Shown here one piece after another: positions 1 to 7,720 of a DNA stretch of 64,000 nucleotides. The notes under the pieces were generated by a model. The model ran no database searches. It was not told where the DNA came from and was given only the letters and a program-made list of their open reading frames with translations. Source of the stretch: Imperialibacter sp. EC-SDR9 (GTDB lineage: Bacteria > Bacteroidota > Bacteroidia > Cytophagales > Cyclobacteriaceae); NCBI RefSeq assembly GCF_902498805.1, contig NZ_LR701587.1, positions 1 to 64,000 of the forward strand, in the 5' to 3' direction. The translations under genes and the position numbers were made by a program. Each line of letters starts with the position of its first letter. Positions within the stretch are counted from its first letter, which is position 1.

Positions 1-150
1 ATACTAAACACACACCATATGAGACTTTGATAAGCCTCCTTGAGGCTTTGACCATTCTGTGCCCCGGGCCCCGAAAAATTCTTTTACCATTAGTCTCGTA
101 ATAATCAGTTTGAATGCGATTGCCCTGCTTAATCCGCCGTTTATCTAAAC
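1..150. other. Left-edge non-coding stretch with a small hairpin
   Basis: No gene is seen here. Positions 32-48 form a perfect 7-bp stem (AAGCCTC/GAGGCTT) with a 3-nt loop, without a following T-run, so it is not a convincing terminator. The rest may be the left part of the first cassette-type recombination site, whose right end is the 9-mer at 151-159, but it shows no clear similarity by eye to the two sites further right. Confidence 0.3.
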
Positions 151-159
151 GTTGTGCTT
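151..159 (+). repeat. Cassette boundary 9-mer (R'-like) before the barstar gene
   Basis: GTTGTGCTT lies just upstream of the barstar gene and is the exact reverse complement of AAGCACAAC at 682-690, just after that gene. The three variable bases (CTT/AAG) match each other but differ from those around the next gene (AGG/CCT). In integron cassettes the base string before a gene pairs with the R'' box after the same gene because both belong to one excisable circle, so this pattern is what a cassette boundary would show. Confidence 0.5.
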
Positions 160-183
160 CATGTGCTGCTCGTAGATATAAGA

Positions 184-675
184 ATGAACAATCAAAATAT
201 ACGTAGGGATGTAGAAATACTGAAAGATGGTCCAATCTGCATGTACCACAACAATGGTATTCTGAACGAGGATTTTTCCTGGTTCAGCGATAACAACTTT
301 GAGGTGTTTGACATGAATTGTCGAACATGGACGAAGAATAACCTGCACAAGAAGATTAAGGAGGTATTATTCTTCCCTGATTACTACGGAGAGAATCTTG
401 ACGCATTTCACGATTGCCTTGGTGATATGCTTAACACCAAATACAGAGGCCTAATTCTAATTTTCAGAAGCTTTGACGTCATAGTTGAACAACACCGACC
501 GACGTCTGAGGGAATTCTTGCATCGATTGCACGAACGTCTAGAGAATGGCTAATTGACGGACATAAACTGATCTGCTTGATTCAGTCGAATGATCCTGAT
601 TTGAATTTCCCTGAACTTGGTGGGTTAAGCCCAGCCTGGAATGGGGCTGAATGGTTGGATGAAAACAGGCGGTAA
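184..675 (+). CDS. Barstar-family (barnase inhibitor-like) protein
   Basis: A 163-residue protein when started at the ATG at 184; an upstream in-frame GTG at 154 would add ten residues. Residues about 64-80 read FPDYYGENLDAFHDCLG, the characteristic barstar segment with the Y-Y-G-x-N-x-D-A-F core; barstar uses this region to plug the active site of barnase-type ribonucleases. Two further barstar-like stretches follow (a hydrophobic strand around LILIFRSFD and a late helix). No barnase-type nuclease is seen nearby, so the partner is unknown; it could protect against an incoming toxin. The gene is the sole cargo between the matched 9-mers at 151-159 and 682-690, which suggests it arrived as a mobile cassette. 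The protein is longer than the roughly 90-residue classical barstar, with an N-terminal extension of unknown role. No clear ribosome binding site separates the two possible starts. Confidence 0.8.
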   Translation: MNNQNIRRDVEILKDGPICMYHNNGILNEDFSWFSDNNFEVFDMNCRTWTKNNLHKKIKEVLFFPDYYGENLDAFHDCLGDMLNTKYRGLILIFRSFDVIVEQHRPTSEGILASIARTSREWLIDGHKLICLIQSNDPDLNFPELGGLSPAWNGAEWLDENRR

Positions 676-681
676 AAACGA

Positions 682-846
682 AAGCACAACACAGGGCTAA
701 AAGTGAATGTGGGCTTCATTAGTTACCGGTCAATTGCTGCCTTGGAATCTCCGCCACAAAAGTTAATTTTATCTTCTGCGTGGCTAAGTACAAACGGTGG
801 TGGAACCTCTTACCAATCCCCACTTGCTTAGCTAGCCGTTGTGAGG
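682..846 (+). repeat. Integron attC-like structured repeat between barstar and DUF922 genes
   Basis: The 165-bp spacer can fold on itself in nested order: CACAAC (685-690) with GTTGTG (838-843), GCTAA (696-700) with TTAGC (828-832), GTGGG (709-713) with CCCAC (819-823), and GCCAC (753-757) with GTGGC (780-784). The right half (about 778-823) is closely repeated at 1602-1646. This is the layout of an attC site (R''-L''-L'-R'), although the core GTTGTG is not the textbook GTTRRRY. Confidence 0.55.
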
Positions 847-853
847 AATTCGG

Positions 854-1435
854 ATGAAGACACTTGCTTTTATAGCCTTATTGACTCTTGGACTGGTGGA
901 CTGTTTCGCCCAAGAAGAGGAAGTCAACATTCCATGGACTCCATCATACAAACTTAAATGGGAGGATTTCCAAGGCCCAAAAAACGGGCCTAGCTGGGCT
1001 CTAGCAACGACCTGCGCCAGCATAGAAGTCAAAAGTTCCTACGTGGATGATAGCTTAACGTTCAGAGTAACTAACAATTTTATCACCAAACTTTCCTTTT
1101 TTGACCATACAGCTATTGACCGATTCGGTGATAGTCTTTCAGATTTACTAAGCCACGAACAATTGCATTTTGACATAGCTGAATTACATACCCGAATTAT
1201 GAGGAAATCTTTATTGGAAGTCACTTCATGGGATATGTTTGACTTGGAGCTATATGAGGCCAGAATTGAATCTGTCTACGATCTAAGAAATAAGATGGAC
1301 AGCTTGTATGACAGGGAGACTGCCAACGGACTACTCAAGACTAACCAGGATGAATGGGGAAATAAGCTTCAATCCTTGCTGCTTGAACTGGAAACGTTTT
1401 ATGAGTCAAACGAAATAGCTGCTCCCAAGCAATGA
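854..1435 (+). CDS. Secreted DUF922-type putative Zn-dependent protease
   Basis: A 193-residue exported protein. Residues 1-20 form a signal peptide ending in FAQ. The motif LSHEQLHFDIAELHTR (residues 99-114) contains H101-E102-x-x-H105 followed by F-D, the zinc-binding signature of the DUF922 family, which is predicted to be a secreted metalloprotease. An upstream segment, LKWEDFQGP, is also typical of these proteins in Bacteroidota. The ATG at 854 lies only eight bases after the cassette-boundary 9-mer at 838-846, so the leader is very short. The gene is bounded by GTTGTGAGG before and CCTCACAAC (1481-1489) after it, a perfect inverted pair that marks it as the cargo of a second cassette. 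The substrate is unknown. Confidence 0.75.
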   Translation: MKTLAFIALLTLGLVDCFAQEEEVNIPWTPSYKLKWEDFQGPKNGPSWALATTCASIEVKSSYVDDSLTFRVTNNFITKLSFFDHTAIDRFGDSLSDLLSHEQLHFDIAELHTRIMRKSLLEVTSWDMFDLELYEARIESVYDLRNKMDSLYDRETANGLLKTNQDEWGNKLQSLLLELETFYESNEIAAPKQ

Positions 1436-1480
1436 CCTCCGTTGCATTTGGATGAAATTGGAAACGTCGGCTAATAAAGT

Positions 1481-1665
1481 CCTCACAACACAAAGACACC
1501 ATGGGGTTTCAGCTGCAAGGAAATCGCAGTGGAGATTGCAGACCCCGCCACTTTGTGTATTTCATCACCGGCCTACCTTCGCTAAAGCTTCGGTAGGCAA
1601 AGCGTGGCTAAGCACAAACGGCGGCGGTAACTCTTACCAATCCCCACGCTGCATAGCCGTTAAGC
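1481..1665 (+). repeat. Second integron attC-like structured repeat, last in the array
   Basis: It opens with CCTCACAAC (1481-1489) and ends near GTTAAGC (1659-1665). Nested complements include TGGGG (1502-1506) with CCCCA (1642-1646) and GCCAC (1547-1551) with GTGGC (1604-1608). Bases 1602-1646 closely match 778-823. An extra hairpin with 7-bp arms GCCTACC/GGTAGGC lies at 1571-1598. The terminal GTTAAGC does not pair with the CCTCACAAC start, as expected if the final core half comes from the flanking chromosome. Confidence 0.5.
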
Positions 1666-1669
1666 TCCG

Positions 1670-2080
1670 TTACGGATGCGCACTCACCCACTCCTCACCC
1701 CCCTCAAAAATCTCTTTTTTCCAGATGGGAACAGTTTGTTTCAGGGTGTCAATAATGAATTCGCAGGCCTGGAAGGAGGCCTTGCGGTGGGGGGTTGAAA
1801 CGGCAATCACTACGGCTGCCTCTCCAATTTCCAAATGCCCTTTGCGATGCACCACCACCGCTTTGATCACGGGCCATTTGGCTTTGGCCTGATCCACAAT
1901 CTTCTGGATTTCTTTTTCAGCCATGGGGTCGTAGGCTTCGAAGTCGAGGGACAGCACCTGCTTTTCCTGGGTTTTGTTGCGCACTGTGCCAATGAATACG
2001 TTCACTGCACCGGCGCCTTCTGCCTGGGCTGCCTCAATGGCTTCGTTGATATTGATGGGTTGGTCTGTAAGTTTGATCAT
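1670..2080 (-). CDS. moaE: Molybdopterin synthase catalytic subunit MoaE
   Basis: A 136-residue protein that, with MoaD, inserts sulfur into cyclic pyranopterin monophosphate to make molybdopterin. Family marks are clear: YDPMAEKEI (50-58), VHRKGHLEIGE (77-87), STPHRKASFQAC (95-106) and VPIWKKE (117-123), which carries the conserved lysines of the active site. The length is close to that of other MoaE proteins. It is transcribed leftwards in the same direction as moaD, but about 200 bp of purine-rich tandem repeat separates the two, so co-transcription is only plausible. Its stop codon (1670-1672) lies just beside the end of the attC-like repeat, so the cassette array ends exactly at this conserved gene. 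Confidence 0.93.
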   Translation of the reverse strand: MIKLTDQPININEAIEAAQAEGAGAVNVFIGTVRNKTQEKQVLSLDFEAYDPMAEKEIQKIVDQAKAKWPVIKAVVVHRKGHLEIGEAAVVIAVSTPHRKASFQACEFIIDTLKQTVPIWKKEIFEGGEEWVSAHP

Positions 2081-2085
2081 AGTTG

Positions 2086-2200
2086 AAGAAGTTGGAAGAC
2101 CGGAGACAGAAGATGGAAGAAAGGAGGAGGAAGTTGGGAGACGGAAGACGGAAGACGGAAGACCGAAGACCGAAGACCGGAGACAGGAGACCGGAGGTGG
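2086..2200. repeat. Degenerate 7-bp tandem repeat (GGAAGAC-type) between moaD and moaE
   Basis: The stretch is almost purely purine on the + strand with scattered C. From about 2140 to 2198 it runs as consecutive heptamers of the type CGGAAGA, CCGAAGA and CCGGAGA; the left part is more degenerate. Such an array can change length by slippage. It lies in the moaD-moaE intergenic region and would be in a shared transcript leader if the two genes are co-transcribed. Confidence 0.75.
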
Positions 2201-2280
2201 AAGTAACCAGCAATTTCAAAATCTTCAATTCTGCCATCCTTAAATCTTCAAATCAACAAATTCTCCAAATCATCAGTTGC

Positions 2281-2523
2281 TCATCCTCCGCTAACCGGTG
2301 GCACGAGCACTATCGTATCAGCCGGGCTGAGTACTGCTTCCTTTTCTGCATACTCTTCATTCAGCGCTACCGCCAGCGACGTCAGCTTTTGAAACGCCGG
2401 GTACTCTTTGTTCAGCAGCGCCAGCAAATCAGCTACCGTAGCTCCATCATTCATGCTCAGCATGGTCTTCCTGTCGCCAAGTATATCCTTCGCTATGCCA
2501 AATGCCTGAATCGTTAATTCCAT
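2281..2523 (-). CDS. moaD: Molybdopterin synthase sulfur-carrier subunit MoaD (ThiS/MoaD family)
   Basis: An 80-residue ubiquitin-fold protein started at the ATG at 2523; the open frame extends upstream to 2604 but that extension looks unlike the family. The C-terminus PPVSGG ends in the Gly-Gly required for adenylation by MoeB and for thiocarboxylate formation. The pattern DGATVADLLALL in the first half and NEEYAEKEAVLSPADTIV in the second fits MoaD. It is divergent from moaA, with 134 bp between the two starts, and lies upstream of moaE in the same direction. Confidence 0.88.
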   Translation of the reverse strand: MELTIQAFGIAKDILGDRKTMLSMNDGATVADLLALLNKEYPAFQKLTSLAVALNEEYAEKEAVLSPADTIVLVPPVSGG

Positions 2524-2657
2524 ACAGTAAAGTAAATCAATTTGCGACCTCTTCTCAACACAACAACCAATTATGGGGAATAATCCCCTCTTTCCACCAA
2601 ACAATTTCTAAATCAGCTTAAACTTTACCAACTTGAATTCGTGTTGTAACACTAACT

Positions 2658-3659
2658 ATGCAGGGAAAACAGTTTTTTGATAATCACGGGAGGCCCATAG
2701 AGTATGTGCGGCTGGCTGTTACCGACAGGTGCAACCTGCGCTGCTTTTACTGTATGCCGGAAGAAGGCATCAGGTACCTGCCCAAAAAGGAGCTGCTCAC
2801 CTACGAAGAAATGCTGCGCCTTGTAGGGATCATGGCCGGGTTTGGGGTGAAAAAGGTGAGGCTTACCGGCGGCGAGCCTTTTGTGCGGAAAGACCTGATG
2901 TACTTTATTAAAAAGCTCAATGAAATTCCGGGCATAGAAGGCATTCATATCACTACCAACGGCGTTCTGACACTGCCTCATATTGAAGAGTTCAAGGCGG
3001 CGGGTATTAAGTCGGTTAATTTGAGCCTGGATACGCTGGATCGTGAGCGCTTTCACTCTATTACCCGCCGGGACGAGCTGCCAGCAGTGATGGAGACTTT
3101 TCATGCGCTGCTCGACCAGGGAATTGAAACCAAGATCAATGTCGTGGTGATGGACGGACAGAACACGGACGATATTGTGCCGCTGGCCATGCTGGCAAAA
3201 GCACACAAAGTGGACGTGAGATTCATAGAAGAAATGCCTTTCAACGGCGAGGGCTCGCATTACCCTGTGCTGGTGTGGACGCATGCGAAGATTCACCAGG
3301 AGCTGGTCAGGGCATTCCCATCGCTCAGTCGAAGAGTAGACGAAGCCGCCTCAACGTCAGCAACGTATGGCATAGATGGGTTCAAAGGCTCTGTAGGGAT
3401 CATTGCAGCTTTTACGAGGAGCTTTTGCGGCACCTGCAACCGAATCAGGATGACCGCTCAGGGCACGCTGAAAACCTGCCTGTACGATGACGGTGTGCTT
3501 GATTTGAGAGCTTTGCTAAGAAATGGCGCCAATGACGCAGAAATTAGCGCCGCTTTGCTGAAGGCATTTGGGCAAAGAGCAAAAGACGGGTTTGAAGCGG
3601 AGGCAAGAAGAGCAAAAGGACATGCCGTGTCGGAAAGCATGTCAACCATAGGTGGTTAA
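2658..3659 (+). CDS. moaA: GTP 3',8-cyclase MoaA (radical SAM)
   Basis: This enzyme starts molybdenum cofactor synthesis by converting GTP to 3',8-cyclo-H2GTP. The radical-SAM cluster cysteines are C25, C29 and C32 (CNLRCFYC), and the second, substrate-binding cluster uses C257, C260 and C274 (FCGTCNRIR and LKTC). The 333-residue length is normal, and the protein ends in SMSTIGG, the C-terminal double glycine needed for activity in this family. LTGGEPFVR is the usual SAM-binding GGE motif. It diverges from moaD. The partner enzyme MoaC is not present in the window. Confidence 0.95.
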   Translation: MQGKQFFDNHGRPIEYVRLAVTDRCNLRCFYCMPEEGIRYLPKKELLTYEEMLRLVGIMAGFGVKKVRLTGGEPFVRKDLMYFIKKLNEIPGIEGIHITTNGVLTLPHIEEFKAAGIKSVNLSLDTLDRERFHSITRRDELPAVMETFHALLDQGIETKINVVVMDGQNTDDIVPLAMLAKAHKVDVRFIEEMPFNGEGSHYPVLVWTHAKIHQELVRAFPSLSRRVDEAASTSATYGIDGFKGSVGIIAAFTRSFCGTCNRIRMTAQGTLKTCLYDDGVLDLRALLRNGANDAEISAALLKAFGQRAKDGFEAEARRAKGHAVSESMSTIGG

Positions 3660-3766
3660 GCCGCCATTTTTGGTGTTATTGCCTGCTAGTACCCGGGGAA
3701 GTTTTGGAAAGCTAGTTGGAAGTAAAGGTTGGTTGTAGATTTTTTCAGGAAGAATTGAGTTGGGTG

Positions 3767-4537
3767 ATGGTAAATAGAGATATAGCTACAAGAATACATA
3801 TTACTATTTTTTTGATGCTGCTGTGCTGCTCAATGATGGCGCAGTCGATAAAAGTGGCAGTGGCCTCCAATCTTTTGCTACCAATGCAGGCCATTGAAAA
3901 GAAATTTGAGAGCAAGTACCCCTACGAAGTGGAACTCATTCCAGGAGCTTCCGGCACTCTCACCTCGCAGATCATCAACGGCGCTCCATATGAGATTTTC
4001 GTTTCCGCCGACGATAAATACATTGATGAGGTAATTGACAAAGACAAGGCGCATGGTGGGCCACAAATTATTTGCTTTGGGACTGTGTATCTGTGGGTGA
4101 AAAGCGGCATTGCCGGAGACGATCCGGCGGCTATTCTCAAACAGGAGAAGGTGAAATCCATCGGTCTGGCACACCCTGACCTGGCGCCATACGGCAAGCT
4201 GTCCAGAGATTGGCTGGAAGTGAAGCAGCTGGGGGTGTTAGTGCACGACAAGATCGTGTATGGCACCAGTATCGGTCAGGTAAATCAGTACATTGCGGCC
4301 GGTTCTGTCGATGCGGCTTTTACGTCTAACTCTCTTAAGTTCAGTCAGAAGAAAGGCGAGGGCAAGTTTATTAAAATTGAGGAGATTTGGATGGATCCCA
4401 TACCACAAACGATGCTTATTTTAAAGACTGACGGCCCCGGGCTTTTCGTTGCTACGCTTTTCAAGGATTTTCTTCTGGGCAAAGAGTCCCGCCGGATATT
4501 TCAAGATTTTGGTTACGAACTCCCTGTGGCAGAGTAA
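3767..4537 (+). CDS. modA: Molybdate ABC transporter substrate-binding protein ModA
   Basis: A periplasmic binding protein of about 256 residues. The ATG at 3767 is preferred because an AGGAAG stretch precedes it and the signal peptide then follows directly; an earlier ATG at 3716 is possible. After a hydrophobic leader ending MMAQS, the mature protein starts IKVAVASNLLLPMQAI, then has PGASGTLTSQI and APYEIFVSADDKYID, the oxyanion-binding signatures of the ModA family. VDAAFTSNS matches the late conserved segment. It is followed after 2 bp by modB and lies about 100 bp after moaA, so uptake is placed next to cofactor synthesis. Tungstate or another oxyanion cannot be excluded as substrate, but the context favours molybdate. 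Confidence 0.88.
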   Translation: MVNRDIATRIHITIFLMLLCCSMMAQSIKVAVASNLLLPMQAIEKKFESKYPYEVELIPGASGTLTSQIINGAPYEIFVSADDKYIDEVIDKDKAHGGPQIICFGTVYLWVKSGIAGDDPAAILKQEKVKSIGLAHPDLAPYGKLSRDWLEVKQLGVLVHDKIVYGTSIGQVNQYIAAGSVDAAFTSNSLKFSQKKGEGKFIKIEEIWMDPIPQTMLILKTDGPGLFVATLFKDFLLGKESRRIFQDFGYELPVAE

Positions 4538-4539
4538 CC

Positions 4540-5208
4540 ATGGAGCAGTTCATGGCCCCCTTGTGGTTGAGCCTGAAATTGGCCGTGTTTACGACGCTAA
4601 TTCTTGCGTTGGTCGGGGTCGTTTCCGGCTACGTGCTCCACATGTTTTCTTTCAGGGGAAAAAGCCTCATCAGGGCCATTATCGCCCTCCCTTTGGTGTT
4701 GCCCCCAACAGTTCTCGGCTACTACCTGCTGGTGGCCATGCAGCCCGATAGCTTCGCTGGCGGCGTATTTGAAAAGCTCTTTGGTGTTCGGATGGTATTT
4801 TCTTTCTACGGCATTTTGCTTGGCAGCATTGTTTTTAGCCTTCCGTTCATGGTAAGTCCCATTTTATCGGGGTTAGACGCACTGCCAAAATCGTTAAGGG
4901 AGGCGTCGTTTACCCTCGGAAAAACAAGGCTTCAGACCTTTTTTAAGGTGCTTGTTCCCAATATCAAATCGTCGTTGTTCGCAGCGTTCATCATGACCTT
5001 TGCCCATACTATTGGCGAATTTGGTGTGGTGCTGATGATTGGCGGCAACATACCCGGCCAAACGAGGGTGGCATCGATTGCTATCTTTCACGAAATGGAG
5101 GCCATGAACTACGATGTCGCCAACCAGTACGCCCTGGTGCTGCTGGTTTTTTCACTTGTAATCATTTTCCTTGTTCAGTGGCTTCAAAAGCGGATAGCAC
5201 TATGGTAG
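4540..5208 (+). CDS. modB: Molybdate ABC transporter permease ModB
   Basis: A 222-residue inner-membrane permease with about five or six hydrophobic segments. The EAA-type coupling loop is visible as LREASFTLGKTRLQTFFKV, followed by the conserved HTIGEFGVVLMIGGNIPGQT, which is strongly characteristic of ModB. The start is two bases after the modA stop, and its 3' end overlaps the modC start by seven bases, which points to translational coupling in a modABC operon. Confidence 0.93.
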   Translation: MEQFMAPLWLSLKLAVFTTLILALVGVVSGYVLHMFSFRGKSLIRAIIALPLVLPPTVLGYYLLVAMQPDSFAGGVFEKLFGVRMVFSFYGILLGSIVFSLPFMVSPILSGLDALPKSLREASFTLGKTRLQTFFKVLVPNIKSSLFAAFIMTFAHTIGEFGVVLMIGGNIPGQTRVASIAIFHEMEAMNYDVANQYALVLLVFSLVIIFLVQWLQKRIALW

Positions 5209-5918
5209 AAGCAGCTTATTCACTGGATTGTACAAAGAAGTACGCCGACAGGGGCCGATCCTTTTCGCTGGAAGCGGAGCTGACACTCAGCAAGGGTTCT
5301 TTCACGGCACTGATGGGCCCGAGTGGTGCCGGAAAAACCACCCTGCTGCGGCTGCTGGCCGGTTTAGAAAAGCCAGATAGCGGCGTCATTAGTGCATCGG
5401 AATTTGTGTGGTCATCGCCTTCAGCTTTTGTTGCTCCCCATCTCAGGCATATAGGCTACGTATTTCAGGACTATGCGCTATTCCCTCACCTGAATGTGAA
5501 AGCGAACATCCAATACGGATTCAGGGAAGAAGTGGACAATACCTGGTTGGAGCAATTGCTGACAGTGTTCAAAATACAAGACCTGATCAACGACCGGCCC
5601 GCCTCACTCTCTGGTGGGCAACAACAGCGGGTGGCTTTGGCGAGGGCTTTGGCGGCAAAGCCAGCACTGCTGCTGCTCGATGAACCCATGGCGGCGCTCG
5701 ACTTCAGCCTTCGGAACGAGATAAGGGGTGAGCTCAAGCAAATGCTTGGCCTGCTCAACACCACAGCAGTGATGGCCACGCACGACCTGCTGGAGGCGAC
5801 CATTTTGGCCGATCATGTGGTATGGTTGGAAGATGGGAAAGTGGTGAGAGAAGGAGCGCCCAGAGAGGTGCTGAAAGCTGAACTGCTCAGGTTAAAAGAA
5901 CAAACCAGGGATATCTGA
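5202..5918 (+). CDS. modC: Molybdate ABC transporter ATP-binding protein ModC (short form)
   Basis: The ATPase of the molybdate importer, about 238 residues from the ATG at 5202; an upstream ATG at 5178 inside modB is less likely. Walker A is GPSGAGKTT, the signature is LSGGQQQRVALARALA, Walker B is LLLDEPMAALD, and the switch histidine is in MATHD. Typical ModC proteins are around 350 residues with a C-terminal Mop (TOBE-like) molybdate-binding domain; here the protein ends shortly after the ATPase fold, so that regulatory domain is missing. The overlap with modB by seven bases supports coupled translation. Confidence 0.88.
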   Translation: MVEAAYSLDCTKKYADRGRSFSLEAELTLSKGSFTALMGPSGAGKTTLLRLLAGLEKPDSGVISASEFVWSSPSAFVAPHLRHIGYVFQDYALFPHLNVKANIQYGFREEVDNTWLEQLLTVFKIQDLINDRPASLSGGQQQRVALARALAAKPALLLLDEPMAALDFSLRNEIRGELKQMLGLLNTTAVMATHDLLEATILADHVVWLEDGKVVREGAPREVLKAELLRLKEQTRDI

Positions 5919-6005
5919 TACTTTATCCGCCAATCGACACCGGTTTCGTTTTATTTCTGATTTCGTAAGGTTAACTTTCTGGTGTCATCTTACAAAAATC
6001 CGATC

Positions 6006-7229
6006 ATGAACACTCGCCGCAGTTTCCTCAAAAAATCATTTCTAGGCAGTCAGGCATTGGTTTGGGGCGTGCCGGTAGTCTACGGCAGCGTGGCGCCGGA
6101 AAAGTACCCGTTTGTCGGCAAATGGCTGGCCGATCCGGAGATGCTTCCGGGTAAAAACGCTGGTTTGAAGGTGCTTGGCGAAAGACCCTGGAATATTGAA
6201 ACGCCGCCACACCTGCTCGACGACAAGGTGACACCTGCCGATAAAATGTTTGTGCGTAACAATGGCCTGATGCCTGAGGCTATCGACGTGGCGAACTGGT
6301 CGCTAACGATCAACGGAGAGTCTGCCAAAACGACGAAATCCTATTCTATCGCTGAGCTTAAAAGCAAATTTAAAACTTACACCTACCAGCTTACTATTGA
6401 GTGCGGCGGTAATGGCAGGGCGGAGTTCAACCCACCAGCCAAAGGCAATCAGTGGGAAGTTGGTGCGGTTTCGTGCGCCAAATGGACAGGCGTGAGGCTG
6501 AAAGACATTTTGATGGATGTGGGCATAAAAGATGATGCAGTGTATATCGGCTACTACGGCAAGGATGTGCACCTGAGCAAAGATCCTAAGAAAGTAGTGA
6601 TATCGAGAGGAGTGCCCATTAGCAAAGCACTCGAAGACGAAACCCTTGTGGCCTGGGCGATGAATGGCGAGGATATTCCTTTGGCCAACGGACATCCTTT
6701 AAGACTTGTGATGGGTGGCTGGCCCGGTTCGGTTTCGGGCAAGTGGCTTAGCACTATTGCCGTGAGAAACGTGGTGCATGATGGCGAGAAGATGGGGGGC
6801 GATAGCTATCGTGTTCCTTGCGAAGCAGTAGCCCCCGGCGAGGTGGTACCCGATGAAAACATGTGCATCATTGAAGGCATGCCTGTGAAGTCGATCATTA
6901 GCTATCCGAAGACAGGGGCTCTGATAAAAGTCGGCCAAACGCTGCCCGTGCGGGGTCACGCCTGGGCAGGTGACAAGAGCGTGAAGGAAGTGCACGTATC
7001 TGCTGATTTTGGAGCTACCTGGCAAAAAGCAGACCTTGAAGGCCCGGCGAACAGACTGGCCTGGCAGCACTTTAGCGCTGAGTTAGAGCTACCTGCAACA
7101 GGCTACTACGAAATATGGGCCAAGGCAACAGATAGTGACGGAAAGAGCCAGCCCATGGTGGTGCCCGGGTGGAACCCCAAGGGCTACCTGAATAATGCGT
7201 GCCATAGAATCGCCGTGAAAGTAAGATGA
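6006..7229 (+). CDS. Tat-exported sulfite oxidase-type molybdoenzyme (SorA-like)
   Basis: About 407 residues from the ATG at 6006; an upstream ATG at 5982 would add eight residues. The N-terminus NTRRSFLKKSF is a twin-arginine signal, so the enzyme is exported folded with its cofactor. The molybdenum-ligating cysteine is expected in TIECGGNGRAEF (about C133), the equivalent of CAGNRR in sulfite oxidases, followed by GAVSCAKWTGV and the pterin-binding GHPLRLVMGGWPG. The last 120 residues match the Mo-co dimerisation domain of sulfite oxidase (VHVSADFGATW, YYEIWAKATDSDG). The next gene, a c-type cytochrome, overlaps its stop, giving a SorAB-like pair that would pass electrons from sulfite to the respiratory chain. 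Sulfite is inferred as the substrate; related enzymes act on other sulfur compounds. Confidence 0.88.
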   Translation: MNTRRSFLKKSFLGSQALVWGVPVVYGSVAPEKYPFVGKWLADPEMLPGKNAGLKVLGERPWNIETPPHLLDDKVTPADKMFVRNNGLMPEAIDVANWSLTINGESAKTTKSYSIAELKSKFKTYTYQLTIECGGNGRAEFNPPAKGNQWEVGAVSCAKWTGVRLKDILMDVGIKDDAVYIGYYGKDVHLSKDPKKVVISRGVPISKALEDETLVAWAMNGEDIPLANGHPLRLVMGGWPGSVSGKWLSTIAVRNVVHDGEKMGGDSYRVPCEAVAPGEVVPDENMCIIEGMPVKSIISYPKTGALIKVGQTLPVRGHAWAGDKSVKEVHVSADFGATWQKADLEGPANRLAWQHFSAELELPATGYYEIWAKATDSDGKSQPMVVPGWNPKGYLNNACHRIAVKVR

Positions 7230-7720
7230 TGGAGAAGAAAAATGATTTACTGGAGGTGCTGCAAAAAGCCACTGGTGCTTTAATAGGGATATTAAGCCTG
7301 GCCTTAATTCTTTCTTTGGGCGCTGCTTACCTGTTCTTTTTCTACAAGCCATCTCCAAAGCCAATACTTGCTAAGCAAGAAACAGCAACGCCTGTCGCCA
7401 AAGTTGAGGCCGTTGCCCCAAATGCCGAAAACGGCACCGTAGATGAAGAGACCGGCTTTATCATCGACACGGGCTGGGAGTTGGCCAAAGCCAACTGCAC
7501 CAACTGCCATGCGGCCACTCTGGTGACCCAAAACAGGGCTACGAGAGAGGGCTGGGAAGGCATGATACGATGGATGCAGCGGACACAGAAACTGTGGGAC
7601 TTGGGCGAGAACGAGGCCGCCATTCTTGACTACCTGGCTAAAAACTATGCGCCTGAGAACAAAGGCAGAAGACCCAACCTGACAGACGTGGAATGGTATG
7701 AGCTGGAAGGGACTAAATAG
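7226..7720 (+). CDS. Membrane-anchored c-type cytochrome, SorB-like partner
   Basis: A 164-residue monohaem cytochrome. Residues about 15-40 form one membrane segment that probably anchors the protein, followed by a Pro/Ala-rich linker and the haem motif CTNCH (91-95). Candidate Met ligands are M113 and M117 in EGMIRWMQRTQ. The ATG overlaps the stop of the sulfite-oxidase-type gene by four bases, so the two are surely co-expressed, and the cytochrome is the likely electron acceptor. It ends in front of a long hairpin shared with the convergent osmC gene. Confidence 0.88.
   Translation: MMEKKNDLLEVLQKATGALIGILSLALILSLGAAYLFFFYKPSPKPILAKQETATPVAKVEAVAPNAENGTVDEETGFIIDTGWELAKANCTNCHAATLVTQNRATREGWEGMIRWMQRTQKLWDLGENEAAILDYLAKNYAPENKGRRPNLTDVEWYELEGTK

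Noticed and set aside
1452-1892. Open frame of 146 codons on the + strand
   Set aside because: It runs through the attC-like repeat and antisense to moaE; its composition has no protein character and moaE is unmistakable on the other strand.
2086-2200. Coding potential in the purine-rich heptamer array
   Set aside because: Open frames across it give Arg/Lys/Glu low-complexity strings only, from the 7-bp repeat unit.
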